A stretch of DNA of 64,000 nt from Albula goreensis. Lineage: Eukaryota; Chordata; Actinopteri; Albuliformes; Albulidae. A program made the position numbers and the translations under genes. Where the stretch lies: the NCBI GenBank assembly GCA_022829145.1, contig CM040745.1, positions 35,308,406 through 35,372,405 of the forward strand, in the 5' to 3' direction. Below are positions 33,311-45,815 of this stretch, piece by piece. Within the stretch, counting starts at the first letter, position 1, and each line of letters opens with the position of its first letter. The notes under the pieces were generated by a model. The model had not been told where the DNA came from and made no database searches. It was given only the letters and a program-made list of their open reading frames with translations.

Positions 33311-33792
33311 GACCAGCTGCCCACTGCTCGAAGGCAGGAATCTGATATTTAAAAAGACACACCGGCCTCCGATAATTAAAAAGTACGCTGTTTAACTGCT
33401 GCGATTGTCGTTGAGGGGAACGGACAGAGAGGTGAATACTTTCATCTCTTAATACATGGATAGCGATGTCCCAGTTTTACTTTTTGTGCGTTGGTTGTCG
33501 TTGCTGTTACTGTGGGCAGGGAGATCATGTAGTTGAAAACTGAATGAAGTGCCAGTATGTCACATGTATGCAGTATTTGCACACAAAATTCAGCAAAGGG
33601 AGTAGAATATTCTATCTTTGATGTCCAAGTTTCCTCTGAGTAAACAGCAAGTAATAGTAATATGTAATGAATAAACAAGGATAAGAAAGACTAGGAATTT
33701 ATCATATTTCATACACATGAAAGACATACACACATTTGAGTTTTTGACAGTGTACTCCAGTGATCAGGGAGTGTTGTTAGCCACGCTATCAG
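33311..33792. other. Unique DNA, no gene seen
   Basis: A 78-codon minus-strand frame at 33,442-33,678 is unrecognised; nothing else can be supported. Confidence 0.4.
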
Positions 33793-33799
33793 CTACTCA

Positions 33800-33885
33800 T
33801 ATTCATCAGGTGAATGCACTTTTGTTCTCCCGTGCCGAAAATTGCTCTGGATAACAGCCCATATTATAATGCAATGTAACATAAG
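33800..33885 (+). mobile_element. Fish SINE/L2-type 3' tail, decayed copy
   Basis: AATGCACTTTTGTTC, then AAAATTGCTCTGGATAACAG and ATAATGCAATGTAAC align in order with the better copy at 60,505-60,604 (TGCACTTTGTG, AAGTTGCTCTGGATAAGAGC, ACAATGTAATG). Confidence 0.65.
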
Positions 33886-33999
33886 GATGTCCACATCATA
33901 ATTCATAACAATAACGAGTTCTCGGCATGATTCGCCAAGCATTCTCATTTTACAGCCAAACGTTTGTTTTTTCATGATCGTGTGGTGTTCTGTGTTCCT

Positions 34000-34300
34000 T
34001 ATTATGAAACTGCTTTTCAAGTGAACATGAAACTGTAACTGAGATAAAAACGGCAAAGTTCGCCTTGATGAAATTACCCAGCGAAGGACTGTCAAGCTCC
34101 TCTCTCTGTTTTGGAGCTTCTGAATTGTCCCTTCCTCCTGAATGGATGCTAAATGGTACCTGGCAGGTCGGCGCATTAGCTTGGTCTGCGCTGTGGGCTC
34201 TGTGTGAGGTGCGTTGTGTGCAAAGCGCGTGCTGGGGAAACGAAATACAGATACGGACCTACGAGGAGGTAGCAAACAGCAGGACAGTGCGAACTTGAGC
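34000..34300. promoter_or_regulatory. CpG-bearing block under the longest open frame
   Basis: AAAACGGCAAAGTTCGCC, GGTCGGCGCATTAGC and ACGGACCTACGAGGAGG give constrained-element texture. The block lies under the longest open frame in the window, 229 codons on the minus strand at 34,482-33,793. That frame has no domain, signal peptide or repeat structure I can recognise, and its end runs through the SINE tail at 33,800-33,885, which argues against a real protein. A noncoding element is preferred. Confidence 0.3.
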
Positions 34301-34989
34301 ATTTTAAAAACACTGCTGGGAACAGCACGCTCTCTCACAGTGCAAACATAGACTCTCTGTGCCTTCCTCTGTCTGTGTGGCTCTGTCTCCTTGTCACACG
34401 GAAAGTTCATAAAACTTTCTTGGAAAAAAAAACGTAGGAAAGTTTTACTTACAAACACAAGTATTACTTTTCCAGTTTGCATGTAATTGTTTCAATCATT
34501 TTGGGCTATCGATGAAAACCATCTCACAGTGTTCATGAAAAAAAGGCAAAAAAAACACTTAGATGTTGTTGAGCCAACTTTTAGAGACGTTTTGATAGAA
34601 ATACATCCATCTCACTCTCGCTCATGCTAAGGCCCGAGGGATTTATAATGGCTTTACTTGACATCATACAGTGCCTATACTATGAAGAACCATAGTCCTT
34701 TCTTGAAACTGAACTCATACATAGGAAAAATAATTAAAGGTAGAAATAGGGGTAGAAAGTATGAGAAGAAAAAAATGCATGTTAATTTCTCATGTTTCTG
34801 TGACATTGTCTACAGTGAGCACAACCTATCTCCAGTCAATCCCACCTTCTTTCAATCCTTCATCACCCTCTGTTTATTCATGTTCACTCTTTTATTCTTC
34901 CTTCCAACTCACCCCATCCACGTTCAGCCCTCTGTTTACCTCTCTCTCTCTCTCCCTCTTTCTCGTTCTTCTCTGTTTGTTGTGGGCAG
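34301..34989. other. AT-rich DNA ending in a CT repeat
   Basis: A CT-rich run lies at 34,941-34,975. The overlapping plus-strand frames of 112 and 125 codons have no known domain. Confidence 0.4.
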
Positions 34990-35370
34990 AAACTAGGCGG
35001 GCGAAGGAAAGCGTTTATTGGGTTCATGAAGTGAAACCGATTGCTCTCCATTGTTCGGCTGCTCCCAGCGGGGGGCGCCAGAGGGATCGCGTGTCCCCGG
35101 GAGTGGGGTCCGGAGGGGTCGTTGAAGTGGGGGAGTAGGAGAACAACAGAACCCGGGAGGAAAAAGGGGCCGGCTCGGCCTGTCCTTTCCCTGATGGTCC
35201 CAAGTGGGTTTCAGGTGCACCTTCGCTGCCGAAAGAGATGGAGGGGTGATAGCCGCTCCTAACCCCCGAGTCCATGGGCAGGGTTTCAGCTTCACCTCTC
35301 CGTCTGGTTCGTCAAACGACCCAGGCATATCGAGACCAGGTCACTCACCGGTCACCTTCTGACAGTCAGG
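34990..35370. promoter_or_regulatory. GC-rich block with a strong CTCF-like core
   Basis: CCAGCGGGGGGCGCC at 35,065-35,079 matches the CTCF core at 14 of 15 positions. The block is CpG-bearing throughout (GGCCGGCTCGGCC, TCGCTGCCGAAAG). A 111-codon minus-strand frame (35,328-34,993) and two overlapping frames are open. A donor-like CTCACCGG at 35,344-35,351 on the minus strand lies just upstream of its ATG and no acceptor pairs with it. A CpG-island-like insulator or promoter is plausible; no gene is called. Confidence 0.4.
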
Positions 35371-38300
35371 GAAGGAGTAACCTGCTCATGAATTGTAAAT
35401 GTTTGAACACTGATTCTTATTGACTTTTTTTGGCAGAGGGAGGGGGGCAGATTACTCTGACAAAATACTGTTTTATTAAGCATAAATAAACAATACCCTA
35501 TGTGTAAAAGAATTAGGATTTATGCTTGTTTGAACATATGTATTAATATACAACTTATGGTCTTTTCTGAAGCTAAACTCACATTCAAACTCTTCACATA
35601 CAAAAATAACATGCAGTCAACAATGCCTTTATTTGCTAGTTTATTTTACAATTTTAATTGTTATGCTGCCAGTTCCCAACAAATGAAATACTATGATGTA
35701 CAATTCCATTCACCTTGTGCATATAAACAAATAGAACATGAACTTCTTTTTAAAGTCATGGTAAAATGGTATAGATCCACCCTGATCAACTATGCTAATC
35801 ATTGTCTTGTGATTGGTCCATGGTGGTAAGATTTTGCTGTGGGAGGGTGGGGTCATGATAGCAGACCTCACTATTAGCCATTGACTAAAAACAGGCAGTA
35901 TAAGTATAGATGCAAAATGTCTGACTTATTTCACCACTGCTAAGGCTATGCCCTTAATTACCACCTATGTTTTAGCTAATGCAAAGCAAGGGTGTCTTAA
36001 TTAATAGTACTACTCATACATGGGTCGACGTAAGCTGAGTGAAGGAAAACAATAATATGACGAAATCGAGTAAGACAGTAAATCTCAGTGAGACTTTTCA
36101 GTGTTTTACTTTTCCCTTTATGAAACAAAAAAGCACATAAATGTCATGTTCACAAGCTGCTATTTCCACTGTTGCCATCTTTTATACTGTCATTAGCCAC
36201 ACATGCTGGCTTCAATTAGTGCTTTATACTTCAAGTGTTTGTCACGTATAAAGGGAGGTATTTCACACTTGGCTTTATCAGAATCTAACACAATATAGAT
36301 TTCCTCAAATATATATATACATCTTTTTGATAGCTGTAAAAGAAAGTGTTACTTTATCAAGTGAAACCATACTGAATGTTAGTATATTATTCAGAAGCAA
36401 TTGCTTTGACTAGATAAAAAGCTCAAAATATACCTGTCATTCCGTGTGACATCAAAGAAATGTATAATTCAGCAGTAGTCTCTTGAGTTAAACGTATAGA
36501 ATGACTGCATAGCCACCTAATTCCTTTCTGCATGGTTTTTGTCTGATTTTCCCCATATTTCCAATGTGTTTTTGTATGACATTTATATCCTTGTTAACCT
36601 ATAAGTTAAACTGCCGTTATGAGTATCTTTTTTTGAATAAAACTACAAAATCTTAAAAACTACAAAAAAGACCACATATTTCACAACGTCCTTGCTTACA
36701 TTGATGATAACTATGACATAATCGACATTTATTTATCAAACAAGACAGGTGGCTCTGTTTCATTGCTCCGCACCTTTGTCACCGATAGCTCTCGAAAACG
36801 TTTCAAAACAACCGGTTCTCTGTAGGATATCAGTCAGACCTGTAAATAATGTGAAGTTATTTAATTGGAGAATGAAGCCATTTAAATTTTGCCATTTAAA
36901 AATAACAGAATGGGAAATGGAATATGACAAATGTGACGCGTTACCTAACCAGCTAATTCATCTTGGATGTTAATCATTATGCAAATAAGACTAACAAAAA
37001 ACAAATCCATTTGTATATACCTTTTGGTTTATATGGTCCATATATTGTGTCTTGCTATTCACTTGCAATTCCAGAAAAACATGTACTTTTAGAGCAAGAG
37101 AAGTTGGTAGAGCATTCGAAATGGGTTTTTCCCCCCTCTTTTCACATTTAACTGAGTTTAACAGCTTCTTTTTAGCCTTTTCGTGATGGCATGTTTCAAA
37201 TGCTTGGCATCACGCACATGGTGACTTAACGCTTGTCCGTCATAACAAAACCTGCAGGGGTTTTTAAGCTGAGTGTTAACCTGTCATCACAGTTTGTTTG
37301 TAACCTCTATTCTACACTGTATGCATTAGCTCTGCCTATATTAGCATCGGTAAACAAGAACATGACGAACGCATGATGAACAGGAATCTTCAATTATCAC
37401 TTTTTAGGTATGTCATAAGAGCTACTGAGTACCTTTCACTTTCACCCATCCTGTCCCTCCCCATTGGTGGAGCTGCTGTCGCTGGAGCTGACATGTTCTT
37501 GGCCCTGCTAATCTGATTGGCTGGACTTTGTGTGGCCTGACTTGGGTAAGAGTCTCAATTAGGGCAAGAGTCTCCAGTTGTTCAGGCAGGGGTTTTTGTC
37601 TCAGCAACACAAACAGGATCATCGGACAGTTAGTGCAAGACTATGGCCTCATTTGTGTTGGCAAAAGTTCTCATCGTGGTTTGTGGTTTGGGCATGAGTT
37701 GTATATTAATAGTCGTCATTTGCACTGTCTTGAGTGTTTATAGCACTGTTGGAGATGGTCCACTAAATGCATGAAGGAGGGACCAGTCTGATGACACATG
37801 TGACCATAAGATAAGATTGAGCTATTACTCCTCTCGTTCTGCCCACGTAATGATGCTATAACACACCAACCAATCACAGCCAGCACAGTCACCTGAGTGA
37901 GGGTGGGGCAAAGGTAAGGATGGTAATTTGATCAGGAAAACTTCCACACTCCACTCTCAGTCTGCTCTGACCTGTGTCTAATCTACCATGTCCTGGAATG
38001 TATGGCAGTAGAGAGTGCTACAGAAACACTCTCCCCAGAAGCAATTATGAGATTGTCTACAGATCTCAGCGAGAACCAATCGTGTAGTTCCAAGAGTACT
38101 CCAATGAGGACAGCAATACAAAATCTCTGGACATCCAGAACTAAGATTTCCTCAGTAGCTGTGGTGGTACCACTGCCTCATAGGTCAAACCTGAGTGGCC
38201 ATTATCTCCCGTCCTTAGGGCAGTAATAGGATACATATTGCCAATGTCTATTCCGCTGATCTCTGGATCTCATTTATTGACCAATCAGCTTAATTAGGTT

Positions 38301-40439
38301 TGCATAATGTATTATGGCAAAATACATTTTCCACCATGTTAATTGTGAGACTGGGAGGCCCTGGAAACAATCAATTACTTATCAACAACGGCCAATTAAA
38401 CCAAAGAAAACGTTTCAAATAAACAGGGCAGGTTGGTAGTATGGAAGACTTTTATTTAGTCACATGACAAGGTGGTCTTATGACAGTTTCTGTGTAGGTA
38501 TCACAATAGGAGTTCTATTGTATGTGTGACAGCCCGTCTACTGCAAATTGGGGGTATGTCTTCTTAAATTAATTAATCTCTGTCCTCAGGGGCTATAGAT
38601 TTTTCAGTTAAGTCTTCTAGAACATTCAGTGAGGCATTACTGGAAAAAAAAACGTAAGTCATTGAGATCAGAGATCAGTGCTTGGAAATGTCAGAGAGCT
38701 ACCGCTCCACTTTGTTAAAGAGTTTAACGTGGCTAACCAGCGACAGTGCTGAAACGAGGGGATTCTTTAGGATGATTTTATATGACTAATTCACACCATC
38801 ACATTGTACATTTGTTTTATCCTTATGTTTGGGTACACTCGCTGTATCTACTGTAGTGAACGATTTTGCTAACACAAAGTTGCTGCTCATTTAGTGGTAG
38901 AATGAAAATTCTGTCTTTTTTTTATTCCCTTCTGGCTTCCCAACTGCATGTTACTGTTTTATACATTAGAGCTGTTAGCTTCACAGAAAGGTGTTTAATA
39001 TAAGCAATACAAATTCAATTATGTAAATAGTACAGGCTCTGAGAGATAATAAAAAGACAACAAATTTACACGGTTCTACTAAATCAGCACAATTAATGGA
39101 AATTTAATGTCGAGATTTATGCGCTGATATGGATTTATTTCTTGGATTGGCCCATTAAAACGCTTCAGTTTTGAAAACCGCATGCAAATTATCCCTCACT
39201 ATCTCTAGCTATACCTCTGTAGTGATATTACACTGAGAGACCCTGACAGATGGATCTGAATGTATGATTTTGAAGCTGTCTTAGGTGAGTTGTATAGATA
39301 ATGCTATTATGGGAATGTGTACCCCTTGTGAAGGAGGTGTTTGATGGACGGAAAATGGAAAAATCGCTCCTCTCTGGAAAGAAAAAAAATGCAAAAACAA
39401 TACAATCTTGGATTACCATTTGATTTAACTACATCGATCTGTAGATAGCAGAAAAATTCTTGCTGATTACCGACGATACTGATGATTTTGGAGAAACATC
39501 ATTTTCTCTGATGTTCAACACAGAAGTCTTTGTGTAAAATATGTTTACGTGAAAATTCTCAGGGAATCTGTTGGGAGTGTTCTACCCAATCAAAATGGAA
39601 AGGAGCCATAACATCCAATCACAAAGAAGTATATTGGTGACTGTACCCATCACATGGCTACAACTGGCCAGTCAAACAGCTGCTCTTTTCTGGGCCTGCC
39701 GCTGATTGAATTGGAAAATCCTGCAACTCATAAAAATTCTGGAAAGGCCTGTTTGGTCTTTTGTATGAATTATACCATTATTTTTTCCTCATGAGTAGTA
39801 CTACCACATTTCATCAAGGCCCTCCTCACTCTGATCTGTGATAGATTTGCCTGTAACTACTCAGGAAACCCCAGTACTTACGTAGCTCATCCCAGTAGTT
39901 CCATACCTGTGTCAATGGATGGTGAAGAGTAAGCTGCTGTTTAATTACCTAAAACCATTCCCTCCCTTGGTTGCTGCATGTGTTCTTTTCCAGTTTAGTA
40001 TGCAACTGAAACCTAAAGTGGAATGTAAATGTGCCTGATGACCGCACATAGATAAAAATTAAATCAATGGCAACACTGTTACCGAATATCTGTCCAGTTC
40101 TAATTGTGATAAGTGATAAGGGTCCTTACCGATGTAGCCCGCAGTACATCACCCATCGGCTGTTGCATGCCAGCTTTGATTTCAAATTTCCTGGTGTAGG
40201 CCAAACATGCACTGCCCTGTCGTAGGGCTGTCAGTGGTCATAAGAGCATGTGTGGGGAGACTCATGCCACCTTGTTCCACTGCATGAGAGCGTGTTTGTT
40301 CATAGCCTTACCCCCCCGCCTTAAACGAAAGGCAACAATGCGCTGTAAAAGTTCTCCTGCTGTAGCTCCGCTGTCGTATCCCATACAGCCACAGAGAGGA
40401 AGTTCACGGCTGGCTATTTACGCTAAATTGCAATACCGT
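35371..40439. other. AT-rich DNA, about 5 kb without a recognisable gene
   Basis: The frames of 62-109 codons (35,500; 36,749; 37,528; 38,002; 39,228; 40,248) have no known domains. The sequence at 39,540-39,720 and 37,820-37,900 is moderately unique with CAATCA-type cores. An octamer ATGCAAAT lies at 39,182-39,189. I find no repeat family or RNA gene. Confidence 0.4.
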
Positions 40440-40830
40440 TCATCCAACCTCAACTAATAACGATAGTTTTTGTGTGTTGTGTCCGCTTCGGTTTCTTTTC
40501 GGGTAGCGATGGTCAGGGATGCTCTTTGAAGATGGGTCGCTCGGGGTGTGGTTGATCTGACTTCCTGTCGATCCTCCGTGGAGCGGATCAGAGAGGAGCC
40601 CGCGTCGGCTCGGGGTCTTTGTAGCCAGCAGCGAGGCCGAAGCCAAGGCCCATTCGTTTCCCCCCTGGTGCTGCACAGAACGTTCAAAGCTCCCAAACTC
40701 CACCCCACCCCCCACCACCGCCCCACGATCTGAAGAGAGAGCCCACCTTCCAGACAAAAAGTTGTGCTAATGAATCCCGGGTGAATCTCCGTCCATGCGT
40801 AACCCAGGCGACCGGGCTAACATTCGCGGG
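40440..40830. promoter_or_regulatory. CpG-bearing GC-rich block
   Basis: GTCCGCTTCGG, TTTTCGGGTAGCGATGG, GGAGCCCGCGTCGGCTCGGG and GCAGCGAGGCCGAAGCC lie within 300 bp. The opposing frames of 61, 90 and 105 codons are all featureless. A small CpG island or constrained element is likely. Confidence 0.38.
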
Positions 40831-41960
40831 TACCAAATGCCATGGCACTGGTCAGCTCTGTGGCAGTGTGTCCTTAAAGAGACCCTGTGCAAGTTTACAC
40901 TTTCATCCACAAGGACTGAGACTAATCATCTCTCCAGCATACCTCCCTCTGCCTGGGCCTACCCACATAACTCAATCCCCTACGACAAACCCAGATGTAG
41001 AATACAGACTTCCAAAAGGTATAGTGAGGTCTCTTTGCTAGTGGTCATAACGTTTAAAGTCCTCATGCCCACCCCGGAGCATAAGAATTCAAATCCAACT
41101 TCAAACACAGTTTCAATCAGTTTTATTATTTTATCGGAATCTGTCAAACATTGTAAATAAACAGACAAACAGCAACTTAAATAAGACCAGCAGTGAGTGT
41201 TAGTGACACAGCTTATGAGCCAATAAGGAGCAATGGAAGCCAAAATATATTACCTATTAACACTTCAATGAGAAGTGCAGAACACAGGTAGAGTGCTTCA
41301 GTATTTGTCTTCCTAGAAAATGTTGCAAAAATTGGTTGATTGCTTAAGAATATATTTTTAATACCTCATACTCTAGACGTTGGCAGATAAATAACTTACA
41401 ATATGACAAATTAATCATTTATAAACATGTGTAACAAAGGGACTCATTATTTCAGAATACAAATAATATTTGTTTTATCATACAGCTTGTTATCAATGTA
41501 TAACTACCATGGCATGTTTATCTGTCCACATAGACACTATTACCTTGTGTACCTTTATTTACACTTATTTTAATTGTCTGAATATTGAGATGAGCAAGAG
41601 TTAGCACACTGTATATGACTACCTTTCCAGCATGTTACAGGCCAAGCCATCACTTGCTGTGCTATCTCTTACTACTTGTCCTTTTCATTTTATTTTTCAA
41701 AGAATATGTAAGATATGTATGTTGCATTAATGTACTTACTCAATTTGTGTAAAAAAATGTATAAATAAAATGAGAAGAAGATCACATGCCATGGGGAAAA
41801 TACCTTTGAAGTCGTCGTGGGTTTTGAAGTGTCGGACTTCAAGTCGATCACGTTAAAGCGGGGATCTCGATGACAACTCTGGAGTCGTCGACTCCTAATT
41901 GTCAAGTCCCTCGCTCTTGTTAAAAAGGCATATCAATGAAAAGTGTGTCATTTCACGATC
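40831..41960. other. Unique DNA, no gene seen
   Basis: The 86- and 121-codon plus-strand frames at 40,781-41,160 overlap each other and an 87-codon minus-strand frame; none is recognisable. A CpG patch lies at 41,810-41,910 (AAGTCGTCGTGGG, AAGTCGATCACG, GGAGTCGTCGACTCC). Confidence 0.4.
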
Positions 41961-41983
41961 GTGTGTGTGTGTGTGTGTGTGTG
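41961..41983. repeat. (GT)n microsatellite
   Basis: About 11 GT units. Confidence 0.9.
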
Positions 41984-42484
41984 CAAGGGAACAACACAGG
42001 GCACAATATCTGTCATTGGCCAGCAAATTAAATACAGATTATTAAAATAGTTAGACAATACACTTGTCTTTAATATTAGTAAACCAATTAATTAAATATA
42101 TACATAATGACAGACAAAATAGTTTACCCGGAGTTGATGGTCTGGGAAACTGTGATGTCAAATACGAAAAGGCTTTGAGGAGCTGCCTCTCCTCACCTCC
42201 GGGCAACAGACCTTCCCCTCCTCTCTTGATTCCGGTGAAGAAGGTTGTTAATGACCCGTTGTCACTTCTGAATTGTGACTCCGTAGAAGTAAACTTCATC
42301 ATTTACTGCTTGAAATACCCTCTGTGGTGCAGCAGTGGAAGCATTGGATTTTATGAGTTTCCTCAGCTTCTAAATGTATTTCAAGTGTATAACTTGGGTC
42401 TCAAAAATAACTGCTAGCCTGTGGCAACACTGTGAATAAAACTTTATATTACAGGAGTCAAACTACTGTAGATTTGGTATTACA

Positions 42485-42650
42485 GTAGAGCAGCGGGTAG
42501 ATGGCTGTGACAGTAATTTAGAGGCTCCTGGTTCGAATATAGTGTAGATTGCTGGTGAGATGCTTCAGTCATCCCTGCAAGTAACACAATAATTAAAATT
42601 GGCTGAATATTGGTTGAGTATCTGCCTGTAAAAGGCCAAGACTCAGTCAA
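42485..42650 (+). mobile_element. tRNA-derived SINE-like fragment
   Basis: AGCGGGTAGATGGCTGTGAC (A-box region) and, about 30 bp on, CTCCTGGTTCGAATAT (B-box, consensus GGTTCGANTCC) have the spacing of a tRNA-like pol III promoter. A body follows up to the palindromic MITE copy F. It is too diverged to name the family and is not a functional tRNA. Confidence 0.5.
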
Positions 42651-42651
42651 A

Positions 42652-42905
42652 GGCACTTATTGTGGAATTTAATCAAAATGAACTCTTTAAGGGTATATAT
42701 GCAATACAATCAAAATTGACTTTATTTTATAACAAGAGTTTCTATTTTCTATGTTGTTGAAGATAAGCATAACCTTTTATATTTGTGTTATTCTTATTCT
42801 AAACTATAACTGCAAATGCCTTTAAAGAGACTAAGTATAGTTTGATTGAATTGCAAATATATCCTTAAAGAGGTTAAGTATATTTGATTGAATTCCGGGA
42901 CCAGA
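42652..42905. mobile_element. Palindromic MITE family, copy F (both arms)
   Basis: The left arm reads GAATTTAATCAAAATGAACT, CTTTAAGGGTATATATGC, then ACAATCAAAATTGACTTT. The right arm shows both sub-repeats plainly, AATGCCTTTAAAGAGACTAA then TTTGATTGAATTGC, followed by ATCCTTAAAGAGGTTAAGTA and TTTGATTGAATTCC. It is the clearest evidence that each arm is a tandem duplication. Confidence 0.65.
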
Positions 42906-43539
42906 CTCAGTTCATCTGTGGGTTAAGATCAACACTGTTATATTCACTCTTCATTTCTTCATTGGGTGCATTTAAACGGTGAGCACAAAAGTACAATCAA
43001 GCTAAGAATCATGTTTACTCATAGCATGCAAACAATATATTTAAAGCTGAGATAATTTTCTTATTGGAATCCTCATAGCATTCAAATTAAGTGAGTGATT
43101 CGTTTCAGTAACTAATGGTTCCTTATTAGGAGAATTGTTTTCGCTTCATGAAAAAAAAATATAGGTTACTTCATCAATAAAGGCAGTTTATGAAGTGGAG
43201 AAAAGCCCATTTTATTGCAATTTAGAAGTTAAAAACAAAAGACTACAAATAAAAATACTGCAGCATTACAAAACAATTTTTTTAAATAAAAGGTTTTTTT
43301 CAATGTCTGTTAGATGAGTGGTTTAAGATAGTTTTGATCAGAACTGATGTTAACAATATTTTCAAGAGGGTTAGCACAGGTCTCCATCCAAATATGCTTG
43401 CAATATGGTCCTGAAGTTTACTTCCATGTTTTATTCATTACGCAGTAAGTAGATTGTCGGTTAATCGTAGCTGAGTGTCATGCGAAGTACGGACCTAACC
43501 AACTTCTTTTTCCTTGGCCCAATAATTTGAAGCCAAAAT

Positions 43540-43780
43540 TTAGCATGCTTTTATCATCAGTCCATGTCACCGAAGCATCTCATTCAGGTGATGCTTTTAG
43601 CGTGATTTGTGTCTTTTATGGGTGATCTCTTAAACGAGATCAATCATCCCGCAAAGTCTTTATTTGTCCATTCACGTGGATTATGAAAAATGTATTAATT
43701 ACAATGAAAGCTCTCATATAATATCGTGTCACTTAAATAGATCGAAGTGTATTATTTATTATTTATGAGGGTGGAGGGGG
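43540..43780. promoter_or_regulatory. Unique block, candidate conserved noncoding element
   Basis: TTTTAGCGTGATTTGTG, CTTAAACGAGATCAATCATC, TTCACGTGGATTATG, TGTATTAATTACAATG and AATATCGTGTCAC in succession, with few CpGs lost and many homeodomain cores. Repeat-free. The enhancer role is inference. Confidence 0.4.
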
Positions 43781-44204
43781 AAGGAGGATTTTTGCTGAGG
43801 GTAGCGTCAGAGCTTGACTTTATCTCTGGTGCCTTCCATAACCTTGATTGGTCTAAAATATGAATATGGGACCGGATACGACATACGTCATTGCTGACTG
43901 TGTTCTTTTTGCCATAGTCATCTGCAATATTTTAAAGTTGTGTTCAGTGTGTCTGAGTGCAAAAACAACAACATTTCTTACTGAAGAAACATGTTTAAGG
44001 TCAAACATTAATAAGGAGAACAACATAGAGAATAATAAAGACAGATATTCTTTTCTGTGCTATAATCTAGTCCAATTTAACTAGTGAACTAATGTTACTA
44101 CAATTTCTATTGCTCTACTTTCTGCCCTTTTCTAATATAATATTTAAGAGAATAGATTGCATGAAGACTGGACCCTATTGCAGTAGGTTTGAGCAGAGGC
44201 TATG

Positions 44205-44400
44205 TCATTGACAGTAATGCTTTACACGCACCATACATTATAAAGCTGACATAACAAAATATAAGCATGACGTAACACCTGCCATAACTAGTCATGACAA
44301 TAACATTGTCACATACATCTTTAAATGTTATGACACCCTTTATACAAGCAGTTATGATGCAATTTTAGAATGTTACATAATCTGTTATATCAATGTGTGT
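44205..44400. repeat. TCATGAC/GTTATGAC-rich self-similar segment
   Basis: Repeated variants of CATAAC, GTCATGACA and TGTTATGACA in both orientations suggest the interior of a decayed palindromic DNA transposon like others known in fish. The ends are not defined. Confidence 0.4.
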
Positions 44401-44689
44401 CAAATATTGTGGAAGAAATATTGATCTATATACTATTGTTTAAAAATATGCAAAGGAAAAATATTCCATTCAAGACTCCTGAAGGTGATATAAATGTGTT
44501 ATGAATGAATACACATCAGTAATGAATACACTTATTGTCGGTAATTCATGCAGCGTTGGTTTTGATATATAATTTAGATATTCTTTTGTTCAATATTAGC
44601 CTACTGCAAATCATTTAAAAATAATTGTTTTAAAAACGGCGATTAACATTATTGTTGTTATTCTTTGTTTTTTTTTCGCTCTCTCTCAG

Positions 44690-44753
44690 GTTATTCGGAT
44701 TCCATGATTTGTGCGCTTTTGGGTTTCAAACCACCCATGATGACAAAGTAAAT
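44690..44753 (+). other. Weak candidate exon after a strong acceptor
   Basis: A pyrimidine tract, TTTTTTTTCGCTCTCTCTCAG, ends at 44,689. One frame is then open for about 20 codons (FGFHDLCAFGFQTTHDDK) to an in-frame TAA inside GTAAATAAATAAA, which also offers a poor donor and an AATAAA signal. The peptide is not recognised, so a terminal or noncoding exon or chance is possible. Confidence 0.15.
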
Positions 44754-44929
44754 AAATAAAACAAAGGATGAATTCTCTGAGAGAGGTAGATTCTGGGGCC
44801 CCCAAAAGAGAAAGTTCCCACATTTGTTTGTGATTGACAGGTCTGACATATGGAATAGTTCACGTATTCCCAGGTGACAGGCAGACGGGGAGAGAGGAAA
44901 GACGGGGCAGGGTTTCACATGCAGCGTTT

Positions 44930-45030
44930 CTGATCAAAAGGATTCCGGATCCCGCGCGCTAAATTTAGCATCAGTGGCAATTAGCGCCGGAGTCAAACAG
45001 TCCTTCCCAGAGCAGCTAAGAAAATAGAAA
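44930..45030. promoter_or_regulatory. Short CpG-bearing unique block
   Basis: GATTCCGGATCCCGCGCGC, AAATTTAGCATCAG and GGCAATTAGCGCCGGAGTC pack CpGs and TAAT-type cores in 100 bp without repeats. Confidence 0.35.
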
Positions 45031-45660
45031 CTTAAGTGAGATGCGCACGAGAGATATGAATCTGTTTTTGTGTACGTGTGTTTGTCTCTCAAGGTGTAGT
45101 CGTATATGTGTGTGGGCGTGTGTGAGAGAGTGACTGAGCAGGTGACTTCCCCATGTTTTGGAGTATATTTTTACGGCTATGTGCTAAGTCAGAAATAGCT
45201 CTGTCAGTTTAATGGGGAGACTGTGATTCTGATGGCTGGTTTGTTGGATAATGTAATTAATGTATAACGCTGTAATAAACCTCTCTCCGAGCCCCTGCGC
45301 CCGGGAGATTTGGCCAGCTGTGCAAGTGCTTGAGGAAGATTCATAGACCGAGATGTGTGTGTATGTGTGTGTGTTCAAAGAGAGAGAGACAGAGAGAAGA
45401 TGTGTGTGTCAATAAGCAAGCGCCCCGCAATATTGACCCCTCAAAAAACGGACCTCCGCTGTCCATATACTTTATAAATATTAAACCTTTTAGATCTACA
45501 GTGACAGTAAATGCACTCACTTCACTCTAAGTTTAGCAAAGATCTACTGTACACACTCTGACTGTCCTTCTTTAATCCCGTATTCAGATTAATTGTTTGT
45601 AAAAATATACACATAGAATTTATTCTACTCTAAAGAACAGGAAAAGTCAGTAAGTGAATA

Positions 45661-45815
45661 CACTCCTAGAAAAAAAGGTTCTGGATAATACCCTTAATGA
45701 TTCTTCATTCCTCCCCCTTCCTCCTTTTTGTTGAATCCACAGAATGAGGTTCCACACAGAACCCAAGGGAAACAAATGAAGAACCCTTAAGGAACCCATT
45801 TCTTCTAAGCTTGTA
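45661..45815. mobile_element. Short MITE with AAAAAAGGTTC-type inverted ends, 155 bp
   Basis: The left end is CACTCCTAGAAAAAAAGGTT followed by C. The right end reverse-complements to CTACAAGCTTAGAAGAAATG then GGTTCC. AAGAACCCTTAAGGAACC precedes the right end. This is the layout of an abundant fish MITE type whose ends carry AAAAAAGGTTCTT. The interior is noncoding; the 84-codon minus-strand frame crossing it is accidental. Confidence 0.65.

Noticed and set aside
34993-35328. 111-codon minus-strand frame in a GC-rich block
   Set aside because: Two other frames are equally open, and the nearby donor-like site lacks a partner acceptor.
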